Below are positions 16,067-24,403 of a DNA stretch of 26,990 nt, piece by piece. A program made the position numbers and the translations under genes. Source of the stretch: Bacteroidota bacterium (GTDB lineage: Bacteria; Bacteroidota; Bacteroidia; Flavobacteriales; Flavobacteriaceae); the NCBI GenBank assembly GCA_006227965.1, contig SBFL01000362.1:1-26990 (forward strand), written 5' to 3'. The notes under the pieces were generated by a model, which made no database searches, had not been told where the DNA came from, and saw only the letters and a list, made by a program, of their open reading frames with translations. Positions within the stretch are counted from its first letter, which is position 1. Each line of letters begins with the position of its first letter.

Positions 16067-17146
16067 ATGTCAAAGCCTGATCCAAAAACCCTTCACAAAG
16101 GCAGGGGTGCCCAGAAATCCCAACACAACCGGTTTGAAAGGCTCCGTCATGTACCCAGGGCAGATTTCCGGGAATACAGAATCAGGGAAGGGGAAGACAC
16201 ATCCACCCGTACCGAATATCTCAAAGTGCATCCCAGATCCATCGTAAACAAGGTGGAAAGCCCTGATGTTGGCATGTCCTACAGCATGAACCCCTATCAG
16301 GGATGTGAACACGGCTGCGTGTATTGCTATGCCCGAAACACGCATCAGTACTGGGGTTACGGCCCGGGGCTGGATTTTGAATCCCGAATTCTGGTAAAGG
16401 AGAATGCTGCGGTCTTGTTGGAGAATCAGCTGAGAAAACCCTCCTGGAAAGCGGCCCCCATTGTACTTTCTGGAAATACGGACTGCTACCAGCCGGCAGA
16501 GAAAAAGTATTGTCTGACCCGGGCATGCCTGAAGGTTTTTCTCAAGTACCGGCATCCGGTTGGGATCATTACCAAGAACGCACTGCTGCTGAGGGATCTT
16601 GACCTGTTAAAGGAATTACATCAATATGGGCTGGTAGGAGTACATATATCCGTAACTTCCCTAAATCCCGAGACGCGAAGGCTGCTGGAACCAAGAACGA
16701 CTACCACTTCCCAAAGGCTTAAAACCATTGAAAAGCTGGCCGAAGCCGGAATCCCGGTCAATGCAATGCTCGCCCCGGTCATTCCCGGGATCAACAGCCA
16801 CGAACTTATGGAGCTGGCGAGGGTGGTTGCGGATGCCGGGGCCAGGTCCTTTGGTTTGAATGTCGTCCGGTTAAACGGCGCCATCGGTGAGATCTTCAGC
16901 CACTGGATTCACAAGGCAATGCCAGAACGGGCCGATAAGGTGCTGAACCAGATCCGCGCGTGTCACGGGGGAAGGCTGAATGACAGCCGTTTCGGGATTC
17001 GAAATAAAGGGGAAGGGCCCCTTGCCCAACAGATACACAGGATGGCACAAATATGCAAAATGAGATACTTTTCGGGCCGGGAATTTCCCAGCCTTAACAC
17101 GGGGCTGCACCAGGACTACAAAACCGGTCAGCTAAAATTGTTTTAA
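16067..17146 (+). CDS. PA0069-family radical SAM protein
   Basis: A 359-residue radical SAM protein. The [4Fe-4S]-SAM motif is Cys80, Cys84, Cys87 in YQGCEHGCVYCYARNTH, matching CxxxCxxC. N-terminal GRGAQKSQHNRFE and the later VLSGNTDCYQPAEKKYCLTR and PRTTTTSQRLKTIEKL segments are characteristic of the PA0069/Rv2578c branch related to spore photoproduct lyase. APVIPGINSHEL lies in the barrel's C-terminal half. The reaction of this branch is not known to me; a DNA-repair-like or nucleotide-modifying role has been considered from similarity only. It stands alone, 76 nt after the exported protein gene and 20 nt from a convergent gene. The Fe-S need links it loosely to suf. Confidence 0.93.
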   Translation: MSKPDPKTLHKGRGAQKSQHNRFERLRHVPRADFREYRIREGEDTSTRTEYLKVHPRSIVNKVESPDVGMSYSMNPYQGCEHGCVYCYARNTHQYWGYGPGLDFESRILVKENAAVLLENQLRKPSWKAAPIVLSGNTDCYQPAEKKYCLTRACLKVFLKYRHPVGIITKNALLLRDLDLLKELHQYGLVGVHISVTSLNPETRRLLEPRTTTTSQRLKTIEKLAEAGIPVNAMLAPVIPGINSHELMELARVVADAGARSFGLNVVRLNGAIGEIFSHWIHKAMPERADKVLNQIRACHGGRLNDSRFGIRNKGEGPLAQQIHRMAQICKMRYFSGREFPSLNTGLHQDYKTGQLKLF

Positions 17147-17166
17147 GGATTTGCAAATAGGTCAAT

Positions 17167-18588
17167 TCAGATCACTTCCCAGCCCTCTCGGTAGCTTCCG
17201 TGTACCCAATCATTGGCTTTGTCGAAATTAGTAACCTTCATATTGGCCCCATCCCACTGGATTTTTTTGCGACCCGGAAATTCAAAACTGGCCCTCCCAT
17301 TCTCCGGGTTCACAGTGCTCTCCCGGTACTGGAAACTCCTGATAGCCAGATTCCCCATCAGCACGGCCTCTGTCAGGGGGCCGGCTTTGCTGAAGTCGGA
17401 AGAAGTCGGGGTCCCGTTCAGGCAGCCCTCCACCCAGTTGGCCTGGTGGCCTCCCGTATCACCGGGGACACGGGGATACCTGGCAGCAGGAGGGTTCAAA
17501 AGGCCCATCATCTCAGAAGGCAGCAGGCGTGCATTTCGGGAATAGACATCACATACCAGTATACCCTTGGTCCCGTAGAAGATAGTTCCCCCTCCGGATC
17601 CGCCAATGGTTTCACCGTCCTTCAATTCGTCGGGGAGGTCGGGAAGGATGCCCCCGTCGTACCAGTTCAGGGAAAGAGTGCCATGGGCCGGGGTTTCAAA
17701 TTTCAGCCGTACAACTGAAGAAGCAGGGCATCCCGCGCTGTAGTCCGCAAGGGCAAAAGGTCCTGTCCAGGCAGTGGTACAGCTCGCTTCCGCTTCCTTT
17801 GGATAACCCAGGTCCAGGACGCTGAAGGGGGTTTCCATGATATGGCAGCCCATATCTCCAAGGGCACCCGTGCCAAAATCCCACCATCCCCTCCAATTGA
17901 ACGGGAGGTAATTGTTGTTATAGTCACGCATGGCAGCTGGGCCCAGCCACAGATCCCAGTCCAGTTCGGGAGGGATGGGGTCTGCCCCCTGTGGTACCGG
18001 GACACCCTGGGGCCAAACCGGCCTGTTGGTCCAACAATCCACGCGCTCGACGGTTCCGATGACCCCGGCTTCCACCCATTCCCGTGCTTTTCGGCTGTCA
18101 TCGCTGGAGGCCCCCTGGTTTCCCATTTGGGTTACAATTCCCATTTCCCGGGCTACCCTGGTCAACAGGCGGGCTTCCCGAATATTATGGGTAAGGGGCT
18201 TCTCTACATAAGCATGCTTCTTTTCCCTCATAAATGGCAGTGCAATCGCAGCATGGGTATGGTCTGGGGTGGCCACCATAATAGCATCCATGTCCTTCAG
18301 GTGTTTGTCAAAAACAGTGCGAAAATCTTTGTACCGCGCCACCCCGGGATATCTGTTAAAGGCACTGGCAGCCATTCTGTCGTCGACATCACAAAGCGCG
18401 ACGTATTTTACTTTCATGGTTTGATCCAACCCCATCATTACGCTTTCTCCCCGTCCGCCCACACCAAAGGCTGCCACATACAGCGTATCGCTTGGCGGGG
18501 TTTTACCTTTACCCAAAACATAGCTGGGAACAATTGTGAAAGCTGCAGAACTCGCGGCGGCATTTTTAAGGAAGGCTCTTCTTCGCAT
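17167..18588 (-). CDS. Gfo/Idh/MocA family oxidoreductase with Tat signal
   Basis: A 473-residue NAD(P)-dependent oxidoreductase. The N-terminus MRRRAFLKNAAASSAAFTIV is a twin-arginine signal, so the folded enzyme is exported to the periplasm. The Rossmann fold follows, with YVAAFGVGGRGESVMMG. The family motif is YVEKPLTHNIREAR, followed by TQMGNQGASS. WRGWWDFGTGALGDMGCHIME is typical of the sugar-active, Tat-exported Bacteroidetes members. It probably acts on a sugar or inositol-type substrate; which one is unknown. The frame extends upstream to 18666 but only the start at 18588 puts the RR signal at the terminus. It follows the HD gene by 59 nt on the same strand. Confidence 0.92.
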   Translation of the reverse strand: MRRRAFLKNAAASSAAFTIVPSYVLGKGKTPPSDTLYVAAFGVGGRGESVMMGLDQTMKVKYVALCDVDDRMAASAFNRYPGVARYKDFRTVFDKHLKDMDAIMVATPDHTHAAIALPFMREKKHAYVEKPLTHNIREARLLTRVAREMGIVTQMGNQGASSDDSRKAREWVEAGVIGTVERVDCWTNRPVWPQGVPVPQGADPIPPELDWDLWLGPAAMRDYNNNYLPFNWRGWWDFGTGALGDMGCHIMETPFSVLDLGYPKEAEASCTTAWTGPFALADYSAGCPASSVVRLKFETPAHGTLSLNWYDGGILPDLPDELKDGETIGGSGGGTIFYGTKGILVCDVYSRNARLLPSEMMGLLNPPAARYPRVPGDTGGHQANWVEGCLNGTPTSSDFSKAGPLTEAVLMGNLAIRSFQYRESTVNPENGRASFEFPGRKKIQWDGANMKVTNFDKANDWVHGSYREGWEVI

Positions 18589-18647
18589 GGAATGGTGAAT
18601 TTGTGTTTGTGGCGAAAAGATACAAAAACTTGGGCCCGCAAAAGGTC

Positions 18648-19307
18648 TCAGGCAGACCCGTTCCATTCCCGGTGGAACTCCTCGAGGAAGTTCAGCATAA
18701 ACTGGTGCCTGTCTTCCGCGAGTTTTTTGCCGGTTTGCGTATTCATCCGATCTTTCAGTAACAGAAGTTTCTCATAAAAGTGGTTAATGGTCGGCCCTTT
18801 GGACTTCTTGTATTCAGCCTTGCTCATCCCGGGATTCGGCGGAATGTCAGGGTCGTGGAGCTTCCTTCCCCCATAGCCCCCATAGCTGAAGGCCCTTGCG
18901 ATTCCGATAGCCCCTATCGCATCCAGGCGGTCCGCATCCTGCACCACCTGAAGTTCTTTGGATTGAAAGGTCTTTTTTTCGGGATCAAGGCTATTCTTAA
19001 ACGAAAGATGCTCAATGATCTTTACCACGTGATTTCGAGTCCTGGCGGGGATTTTGACAGACCGCAGGAAGGAATCCGCTTTTTTCGGCCCGATTTTTTC
19101 GTCTCCCCCGTAAAACTTCGCATCGGCAATATCATGCAGGAGTGCAGCCAGGCTTACCACCAGAATGTCTACTTCTTCCTCCCGGGCAATCAGCAGGGTA
19201 TTCCGAAAAACCCGCTGTATATGAAACCAGTCATGGCCACCTTCGGCTTGCCCGAGTTCTCCCCGGACATATTCAACGGTCTTTTCGATGATCCGGGCAT
19301 CATTCAT
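18648..19307 (-). CDS. HD-domain phosphohydrolase, YedJ-like
   Basis: A 219-residue HD-superfamily protein. The metal ligands appear as HDWFHIQRV (His25/His29), LLHDIADAKF (His58, Asp59) and VVQDADRLDAIGAIGIAR (Asp124 region). This order and the AFSYGG loop match the uncharacterised YedJ-type hydrolases, probably acting on a nucleotide or other phosphate ester. It is soluble. The coding start overlaps the end of the acyltransferase gene by 4 nt (ATGA), so translation is coupled and the two are co-transcribed. Substrate is unknown. Confidence 0.9.
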   Translation of the reverse strand: MNDARIIEKTVEYVRGELGQAEGGHDWFHIQRVFRNTLLIAREEEVDILVVSLAALLHDIADAKFYGGDEKIGPKKADSFLRSVKIPARTRNHVVKIIEHLSFKNSLDPEKKTFQSKELQVVQDADRLDAIGAIGIARAFSYGGYGGRKLHDPDIPPNPGMSKAEYKKSKGPTINHFYEKLLLLKDRMNTQTGKKLAEDRHQFMLNFLEEFHREWNGSA

Positions 19308-20044
19308 GAATCTACAACTTTGATGTTGTCAACGATTTGTTTTTCAATATTGATCAGCATTTCTTCCGTACAATCCCGGGCGGGCAGTGGGGGATGGATT
19401 TTGAATTCCAAATGATTCCCCAGGCCCAGCGGGAATTTTCCGTACCGTAGCATTTTCCAGGAATTGTTGATGCTGACCGGGAGGATATGGGCAGAAGGGG
19501 CATTTTCAATAAGGGCCTTCAGCCCGATCATTCTGAAGGGTTTGGGATTCCCATCCCTGCTTCGGGTTCCCTCGGGGAAAATCACGGCGCTGCGCCCTGT
19601 CCTTTCAATATATGTACCAAGGCCTGCTATCGCCTTCAGGGCCTGCCTTCGGTCCTTTCGGTCGATCAGGACCGACCCGCCGTGGCGAAGGTTGAAAGAA
19701 ACACTGGGGATTCCCTTGCCTAGCTCCCTCTTGCTTACAAATTTTGGATGGTAGGCCCTCAGGCGCCATATGATCGGGGGGATGTCATACATGCTCTGGT
19801 GGTTCGATACGATGATCAGGGGCCCTTTTTCAGGCATCTTGTCAGGCATCCGGAAGCTGTACCGCGTTCCCAGAATATGCGTACACCCCATCAGGCAAAG
19901 ATTCAGCAGGCTTACGCTTTTCTTGTGGGTGTTATAGCCGAAGAAGCTGAGGCAAATCCACTGTACCGGATGAAAGACAAGCAAGGTCAGCCCGAAGAAA
20001 ATCAGAAAGAGAAAGGACAGCGGATAAGACACTATTTTTTGCAT
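19304..20044 (-). CDS. 1-acyl-sn-glycerol-3-phosphate acyltransferase, PlsC family
   Basis: A 246-residue membrane-bound acyltransferase. One or two hydrophobic spans lie at residues 5-33. Catalytic motif NHX4D is NHQSMYD (81-87), block II is around SVLIDRKDRRQA, and block III is FPEGTRSR (156-163); ILPVSINNSW forms block IV. It should transfer an acyl chain to lysophosphatidic acid in phospholipid synthesis at the inner membrane. It precedes the HD gene and overlaps it by 4 nt. A terminator of the upstream bacilliredoxin gene ends just before it. The substrate is assumed from family; ornithine-lipid type acyltransferases share the motifs. Confidence 0.9.
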   Translation of the reverse strand: MQKIVSYPLSFLFLIFFGLTLLVFHPVQWICLSFFGYNTHKKSVSLLNLCLMGCTHILGTRYSFRMPDKMPEKGPLIIVSNHQSMYDIPPIIWRLRAYHPKFVSKRELGKGIPSVSFNLRHGGSVLIDRKDRRQALKAIAGLGTYIERTGRSAVIFPEGTRSRDGNPKPFRMIGLKALIENAPSAHILPVSINNSWKMLRYGKFPLGLGNHLEFKIHPPLPARDCTEEMLINIEKQIVDNIKVVDS

Positions 20045-20059
20045 ACCGGTACAAAAATA

Positions 20060-20086
20060 AAAAACCGCCTGAGTGAAGCGGTTTTT
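20060..20086 (-). terminator. Rho-independent terminator of the bacilliredoxin gene (usable both ways)
   Basis: Arms AAAACCGC (20061-20068) and GCGGTTTT (20078-20085) form a stem of 8-9 pairs with a 9-nt loop. On the minus strand it is followed by a long T-rich run (TTTTTTATTTTT), 22 nt after the bacilliredoxin stop. On the plus strand it also ends in a short T-run. Confidence 0.85.
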
Positions 20087-20107
20087 ATATGCTAAACGAA
20101 CCGTTGC

Positions 20108-20518
20108 CTAACAAAATTCGTCATAGGCCTGTACGAGGTTATCCGCAATCATTTCGGCAGGTCTGCCTTCGATATGGTGACGCTCAATCATGTGCACAAG
20201 TTCCCCGTCCCGGAAAAGGGCCATGCTTGGGGATGAAGGCGGAAAAGGCACCATCATACTTCTTGCCGCGTCCACAGCCTCCCGGTCCACTCCCGCGAAA
20301 ACGGTAATCAGCCGATCCGGTTTCTTTGGGTTCTGCAGGCTTTGTTTGGCGGCCGGCCGGGCATTTGCCGCGGCACATCCGCAAACGGAATTAACCACCA
20401 CCAGGACTGTACCGTCCTGATTGATGGCATTTTCAACGGCCTCGGCAGTATAGAGCTCCTCGAATCCGGCGGATGCCAAATCCTCGCGCATGGGTTTTAC
20501 TAACTCTGCTGGATACAT
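20108..20518 (-). CDS. Bacilliredoxin, BrxA/BrxB (YphP/YqiW) family
   Basis: A 136-residue thioredoxin-fold protein. The start MYPAELVKPMREDLASAGF and the redox motif NSVCGCAAANARPA (Cys46, Cys48) identify the DUF1094/bacilliredoxin family. Further family segments are VFAGVDREAVDAAR and PFPPSSPSMALFRDG, and the protein ends in a single Cys. Bacilliredoxins remove bacillithiol from mixed disulfides on proteins under oxidative stress. Bacillithiol is known in several Bacteroidetes. It is transcribed from its own candidate TACATTTG promoter and closed by a strong terminator, so it is monocistronic. The function is by homology. Confidence 0.94.
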   Translation of the reverse strand: MYPAELVKPMREDLASAGFEELYTAEAVENAINQDGTVLVVVNSVCGCAAANARPAAKQSLQNPKKPDRLITVFAGVDREAVDAARSMMVPFPPSSPSMALFRDGELVHMIERHHIEGRPAEMIADNLVQAYDEFC

Positions 20519-20545
20519 AGTAATTTATTTTTTTTGTTGAGTTCA

Positions 20546-20553
20546 CAAATGTA
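20546..20553 (-). promoter_or_regulatory. Bacilliredoxin promoter -7 element (TACATTTG)
   Basis: TACATTTG on the minus strand is an exact TAnnTTTG match ending 28 nt before the bacilliredoxin ATG. No TTG is found 17-23 nt upstream. Confidence 0.45.
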
Positions 20554-20622
20554 CAAAAACAGAAAGAGTTAAAAGCGAAAACTGAGATGGGAAGCTGTCG
20601 GGGTCATTCAGGGTGAATCCCC

Positions 20623-20630
20623 TATCTTTG
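20623..20630 (+). promoter_or_regulatory. TerB-DnaJ operon promoter -7 element (TATCTTTG)
   Basis: TATCTTTG is an exact TAnnTTTG match ending 17 nt before the ATG at 20648, predicting a very short leader. No clear -33 element precedes it. Confidence 0.48.
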
Positions 20631-20647
20631 CGCAAATTTTTTGGTGC

Positions 20648-21373
20648 ATGGTCAAATGGATTGGTGCCATAGTGGGTTACTTCTTTTTCAGGTTCCCCGG
20701 GGCCCTGCTCGGATTTTTCCTTGGCAGCCTCATCGATGGTATAAGCCGGAGGGGGGGAGACATCTTCCAGGAATTTGGCCGGGCTCATGTTTCTCCCCAG
20801 GATTTTGAGCTGCATCTGATCTCGCTTTGTTCCATAGTGATCAAGGCAGACGGGAGCGTAACACAGGAGGAACTCGATTACGTCCGTCAGTATTTTCTCA
20901 GCACCTACGGAAGGGAGAAGGCCAATGCCATTTTCCGGACCTTTAACGAGGTTATCAAAAAGCGGGAAATTTCGGCCCAGCGGATTTGCGCCTTTCTGAA
21001 CCAGAGGACGCGCTATGAGGTCCGGCTTCAGCTGGTGCACTTCCTGTTCGGGATAGCCGGGGCCGACGGGAGGGTCAGTCCTGCAGAAGTAGATAAACTT
21101 CGTGAAATTGCGGGCTATCTGAAGATTGGGCCCCGTGATTTTGAAAGTATCAAGGCGATGTTCTTCGAGTCGGCCGATACGGCTTATACCATTCTGGAGA
21201 TCGAGCGGACTGCAAAGGATGAGGAGGTCAAGAAAGCCTACAGGAACATGGCAAAAAAATACCATCCTGACCGGGTCAACACTCAGGACGAAGCTATCCG
21301 TAAAGGCGCTGAGGAGAAATTTAAACAGGTACAAAGGGCTTACGAGCAAATTCAGAAAGAACGGGGCATGTAG
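20648..21373 (+). CDS. TerB-DnaJ protein, DjlA-like co-chaperone
   Basis: A 241-residue protein. One N-terminal hydrophobic span (about 4-30, with [20 protein letters not shown]) anchors it in the membrane. A TerB-like helical domain follows (about 50-170, with two ADG turns: [11 protein letters not shown] and [12 protein letters not shown]). A C-terminal J domain (about 178-238) contains HPD at 206-208 in KKYHPDRV. The order anchor-TerB-J is that of DjlA, a DnaK co-chaperone of the inner membrane. The J domain is complete. A HupE-like gene follows after 29 nt. The promoter is a clear TATCTTTG. Whether it has a special client is unknown. Confidence 0.92.
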   Translation: MVKWIGAIVGYFFFRFPGALLGFFLGSLIDGISRRGGDIFQEFGRAHVSPQDFELHLISLCSIVIKADGSVTQEELDYVRQYFLSTYGREKANAIFRTFNEVIKKREISAQRICAFLNQRTRYEVRLQLVHFLFGIAGADGRVSPAEVDKLREIAGYLKIGPRDFESIKAMFFESADTAYTILEIERTAKDEEVKKAYRNMAKKYHPDRVNTQDEAIRKGAEEKFKQVQRAYEQIQKERGM

Positions 21374-21402
21374 GCCCGGGGCAGAGGTAATACCGAAGGG
21401 AT

Positions 21403-21978
21403 ATGGAAAACTTTTGGTTCTACACCAAACTAGGATTTTTTCACGTGCTGGACCCGGTCGGTTATGACCACGTGCTTTTCCTCACTGCTCTGGCACTTCC
21501 CTTTTCATTTTTGCAGTGGAAAAAGGTCTTCTGGCTGGCTACCCTGTTTACCCTGGCCCACTGCATTTCCCTCGCCCTCGCTGCCTATGGGATCGTCGAA
21601 GTGGATCCGGGACTTGTGGAAACGCTCATCCCTATTACCATCCTGGTGACGGCCTTGTTCAACCTGTATATTGGGGAAAAAGGAAGTTCCCTTCGGCATG
21701 CCTTTAGCCTGGACCTGGTGGCGACCGGATTTTTCGGGTTGATTCACGGCCTCGGCTTTTCCAACTATTTTCGGATGCTGATGTCCGGAGAGGCAGATAA
21801 AACCGGACCCCTCTTTGGGTTTGCTGCTGGGATTGAAGGGGCCCAGCTCCTGGTCCTGCTGCTGGTTTTGTCCGTTACCTTCGGGGTCCTGGAGCTGGTA
21901 AAAGTCAACAGGAAATACTATATCTGGGCCGTTAGCCTGCTTATTGCAGCGATTTCCCTGAAACTGATCTTTTTCTGA
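21403..21978 (+). CDS. HupE/UreJ-like membrane protein
   Basis: A 191-residue membrane protein with about six spans. Conserved His motifs are visible: GYDHVLFL (residues 20-27), TLAHCISL and GLIHGLGFSNYF, typical of the HupE/UreJ_2 family, many of which move nickel or another metal. No urease or hydrogenase gene is in view, so the substrate is open. It starts 29 nt after the TerB-DnaJ gene with GAAGGGAT in front of the ATG as a possible ribosome site, so the pair is likely one transcript. Confidence 0.87.
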   Translation: MENFWFYTKLGFFHVLDPVGYDHVLFLTALALPFSFLQWKKVFWLATLFTLAHCISLALAAYGIVEVDPGLVETLIPITILVTALFNLYIGEKGSSLRHAFSLDLVATGFFGLIHGLGFSNYFRMLMSGEADKTGPLFGFAAGIEGAQLLVLLLVLSVTFGVLELVKVNRKYYIWAVSLLIAAISLKLIFF

Positions 21979-22019
21979 GTGCGCCGGGAGTATTTTCACT
22001 TAAAATTAACCAGGGAGGG

Positions 22020-22051
22020 TTTGCCAGGCTATCCCAAAGCCGGTATATTAG
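22020..22051 (+). promoter_or_regulatory. Candidate promoter of dCMP deaminase-protease operon
   Basis: TTTG (22020-22023), a 20-nt spacer and TATATTAG (22044-22051) fit the Bacteroidetes consensus with one mismatch in the -7 part. It lies about 48 nt before the GTG start. Confidence 0.4.
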
Positions 22052-22081
22052 TGAATTCCGGTACGAAACCCCCGGCTTGGG
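22033..22081. repeat. Inverted repeat over the dCMP deaminase promoter
   Basis: CCCAAAGCCGG (22033-22043) and CCGGCTTGGG (22072-22081) are inverted repeats with one unpaired base. The left arm lies in the promoter spacer and the right arm downstream of the predicted start of transcription, a placement suited to a repressor. The protein that would bind is unknown. Confidence 0.4.
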
Positions 22082-22099
22082 ACGTTATCAGAATGTAAA

Positions 22100-22552
22100 G
22101 TGAAAAGGAAGAAACAAGAAAAATACGACAGGGCCTATCTTCGGATGGCCTTCGAATGGGGTAAACTGTCCTATTGCAGGCGAAAAAGGGTCGGGGCGAT
22201 AATCGTCAGGGACCGTATGATTATCTCTGACGGGTACAACGGAACCCCTACGGGATTTGAGAATATCTGCGAGGACGAGGAGGGCTACACCAAATGGTAC
22301 GTGCTGCACGCAGAGGCGAATGCTATTTCGAAGGTTGCGTCCTCTACCCAGTCCTGTGAAGGTGCCACCTTATATATAACCCTTTCCCCCTGCCGGGAAT
22401 GCAGCAAGCTGATTCACCAGTCCGGAATTAAACGGGTGGTTTACCAGCATGCATATAAAGACGATTCGGGCCTCAGCTTCCTGGAAAGGGCAGGAGTGGA
22501 CCTGGTACACCTCCCGGTAATCGAGGACCCCATTGAAGTAGATGAAGATTGA
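22100..22552 (+). CDS. dCMP deaminase family protein
   Basis: A 150-residue zinc deaminase. His70 and the catalytic Glu72 are in VLHAEANAIS, with Cys98 and Cys101 in SPCRECSKLI, the usual zinc site. GYNGTPTGFENICED (about 45-59) is typical of dCMP deaminase/ComEB. It converts dCMP to dUMP for thymidylate synthesis, in the cytosol. The start is GTG (22100); the next in-frame ATG (22145) would cut into the fold. Its last 11 nt overlap the protease gene in another frame, so translation is coupled. Confidence 0.93.
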   Translation: MKRKKQEKYDRAYLRMAFEWGKLSYCRRKRVGAIIVRDRMIISDGYNGTPTGFENICEDEEGYTKWYVLHAEANAISKVASSTQSCEGATLYITLSPCRECSKLIHQSGIKRVVYQHAYKDDSGLSFLERAGVDLVHLPVIEDPIEVDED

Positions 22553-24167
22553 TTTGAAGAAAACTTACTACATAGGACCTGCCGTGGTGGCCTTTTCTTT
22601 GGCCCTTGGGATTTTTGTTGGGGGCAAGCTCCATTTTGACGATAGCCCGGAAAAACTCTTTACGACCAACTCCAAAAAGGACAAGCTCAACAGGCTGATC
22701 GATTATATCGATTACGAATACGTCGACGAAGTGGATACCGACAGCATCGTGGATGTTACCGTGAACAATATCCTGGATAAGCTGGACCCGCATTCGGTCT
22801 ATATTCCCAAAGATGAGATGCAGCGCGTCTCGGAAAACATGAAAGGTGATTTTGTGGGCATCGGAATCAGTTTCTACATCTTCCGTGATACCATTACCAT
22901 CACCCGGACCATTAAAGATGGCCCCAGCCAGAGGCGCGGATTGAGGCCCGGAGATAAAATCCTGATCGCCGACAACGACACTCTCTTTGGCAGGGACCTC
23001 TCCAACGAGGAAATTGTAGAGCGGCTGAAGGGACAGGAAGGGACCGATGTAGCCCTGACCGTCTACCGGAAGTCGGAGGAGCGTACCTTCAGGGTTCGCT
23101 TACAGCGGGACCGGGTACCCATTCGCAGTATAGACGCATACTACATGCTTCGGCCGGATATGGGTTATATCCGGATGAACCGCTTTGCGGAATCCACCTA
23201 CGAGGAGTTCCGCAAGTCACTGAAAGAACTTAAATCAAGAGGGGCTGAAAAACTGGTATTGGATCTTCGCGATAATCCGGGAGGCTACCTGAATATAGCC
23301 GAACTGATTGCCGACGAATTCCTGCCGAAGGGGAAGCTAATCCTGTTTACCAGAAACAAAAAAGGGCAGGTTGAAAAGACCTTTGCCACTTCCCGGGGGG
23401 CATTTGAGAACTATCCGGTATTCGTGCTGATCAATGAGCGGTCGGCATCTGCCTCAGAAATCATCGCCGGGGCACTTCAGGACAACGATATAGGAACCAT
23501 TGTAGGGAGGCGCTCCTTCGGGAAGGGGCTTGTACAGCGGGAGATGGACCTGGGCGACGGTTCTGCGGTCCGCCTGACGGTTTCCAGGTACTACACCCCT
23601 ACCGGTCGGTCCATTCAAAGGGACTACAAGAACGGGTCTGAAGATTACTACCACAACTACTTGGCACGCCGTCGAAGCGGCGAGCTGGAATCCATGGATA
23701 GCATCCACGTGGCAGACTCCCTGAAGTTTACAACCCCGAAAGGGAAAGTGGTCTATGGTGGTGGCGGGATAATCCCGGATGTTTTTGTGCCGATTGGGAG
23801 CAACGAGGAAGAAGCCATGACCGTACTTGACACCCGTGAGTATTTTTCATCCTTTGCCTTTGAACATCTTGAGGAAGACCGTACCCGTTATTCCGAATTT
23901 TCTACCCCGGAAGTATTTCTAAAAGGGTTTACCACGGACGATATTCTTTTCGACAAGCTGATGGAATTCATGTCCAGGTATAACAATTTCGGGCTAAATC
24001 TGCGGGAATACGAGGACCAGTTAAAGCTGTATATTAAGGCAGCAATCGCCGAGCAGTTGTTTTCACCTGACCTGAAAGCAGAGATCCTCGCACCTGCCGA
24101 CCCCATGCTGCAAAAAGTCCTTAGCCTGGATAACCCCACCCTGCAGAACTCGGGAAGCGATTTGTAA
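22542..24167 (+). CDS. S41 C-terminal processing protease (CtpA/Prc-like)
   Basis: A 541-residue periplasmic protease held by an N-terminal anchor or uncleaved signal (about 9-28, IGPAVVAFSLALGIFVGG). A PDZ domain lies at about 103-190 (GIGISFYIF, GLRPGDKILIADND), then the S41 catalytic domain with LVLDLRDNPGGYLN (238-251). The catalytic Ser is in NERSASASEIIAGALQDND; by the 25-residue spacing known in Prc it is Ser303, with Lys328 and Gln332 in FGKGLVQ. It cleaves C-terminal tails of envelope proteins. It overlaps the dCMP deaminase gene by 11 nt and ends 8 nt from a convergent gene. All catalytic residues are present. Confidence 0.95.
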   Translation: MKIDLKKTYYIGPAVVAFSLALGIFVGGKLHFDDSPEKLFTTNSKKDKLNRLIDYIDYEYVDEVDTDSIVDVTVNNILDKLDPHSVYIPKDEMQRVSENMKGDFVGIGISFYIFRDTITITRTIKDGPSQRRGLRPGDKILIADNDTLFGRDLSNEEIVERLKGQEGTDVALTVYRKSEERTFRVRLQRDRVPIRSIDAYYMLRPDMGYIRMNRFAESTYEEFRKSLKELKSRGAEKLVLDLRDNPGGYLNIAELIADEFLPKGKLILFTRNKKGQVEKTFATSRGAFENYPVFVLINERSASASEIIAGALQDNDIGTIVGRRSFGKGLVQREMDLGDGSAVRLTVSRYYTPTGRSIQRDYKNGSEDYYHNYLARRRSGELESMDSIHVADSLKFTTPKGKVVYGGGGIIPDVFVPIGSNEEEAMTVLDTREYFSSFAFEHLEEDRTRYSEFSTPEVFLKGFTTDDILFDKLMEFMSRYNNFGLNLREYEDQLKLYIKAAIAEQLFSPDLKAEILAPADPMLQKVLSLDNPTLQNSGSDL

Positions 24168-24175
24168 GGCGGCCT

Positions 24176-24382
24176 TTAGCGGTCTTCGTCCAGTTTCTTC
24201 TGAATTTTTCGCGAAGTATTGTATATCAGCAACAGTATGATGGCACAGAGTGCCGCAACGATGCCGATCAGTGCGATAAGGCTGTCTCCCTGCAGGGGCT
24301 CGTTGAAATCCACAATGGTGACATTATAGGCGATAAGCCCAAGGGCCAGCAGGATGAGTATGGTTAGAAGGACTTTATTCAT
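24176..24382 (-). CDS. Small two-span membrane protein
   Basis: A 68-residue protein with two hydrophobic spans (about 4-22 and 35-55) and a charged tail (SRKIQKKLDEDR). I do not recognise a family. It follows the MarC gene by 21 nt on the same strand, so the two are likely co-transcribed, and its stop lies 8 nt from the protease stop on the other strand. Function unknown. Confidence 0.7.
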   Translation of the reverse strand: MNKVLLTILILLALGLIAYNVTIVDFNEPLQGDSLIALIGIVAALCAIILLLIYNTSRKIQKKLDEDR

Positions 24383-24403
24383 GTTCCGGTGATTTGGTCA
24401 GGC

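Noticed and set aside
18615..18622. TATCTTTT on the minus strand before the Gfo/Idh gene as a promoter
   Set aside because: The last base differs from the consensus and the nearest TTTG is 16 nt away; too weak to list.
17842..18777. Long plus-strand open frame opposite the Gfo/Idh gene
   Set aside because: It is antisense to a well-supported oxidoreductase with Tat signal and motifs, and shows no recognisable domain.
20052..20059. TATTTTTG on the minus strand just before the PlsC start, as a -7 element
   Set aside because: It is part of the T-tract of the terminator and only 7 nt from the ATG, and lacks a -33 element.
20543..21349. Minus-strand open frame opposite the TerB-DnaJ gene
   Set aside because: The plus strand has a complete J domain with HPD and a promoter; the minus frame is a shadow.
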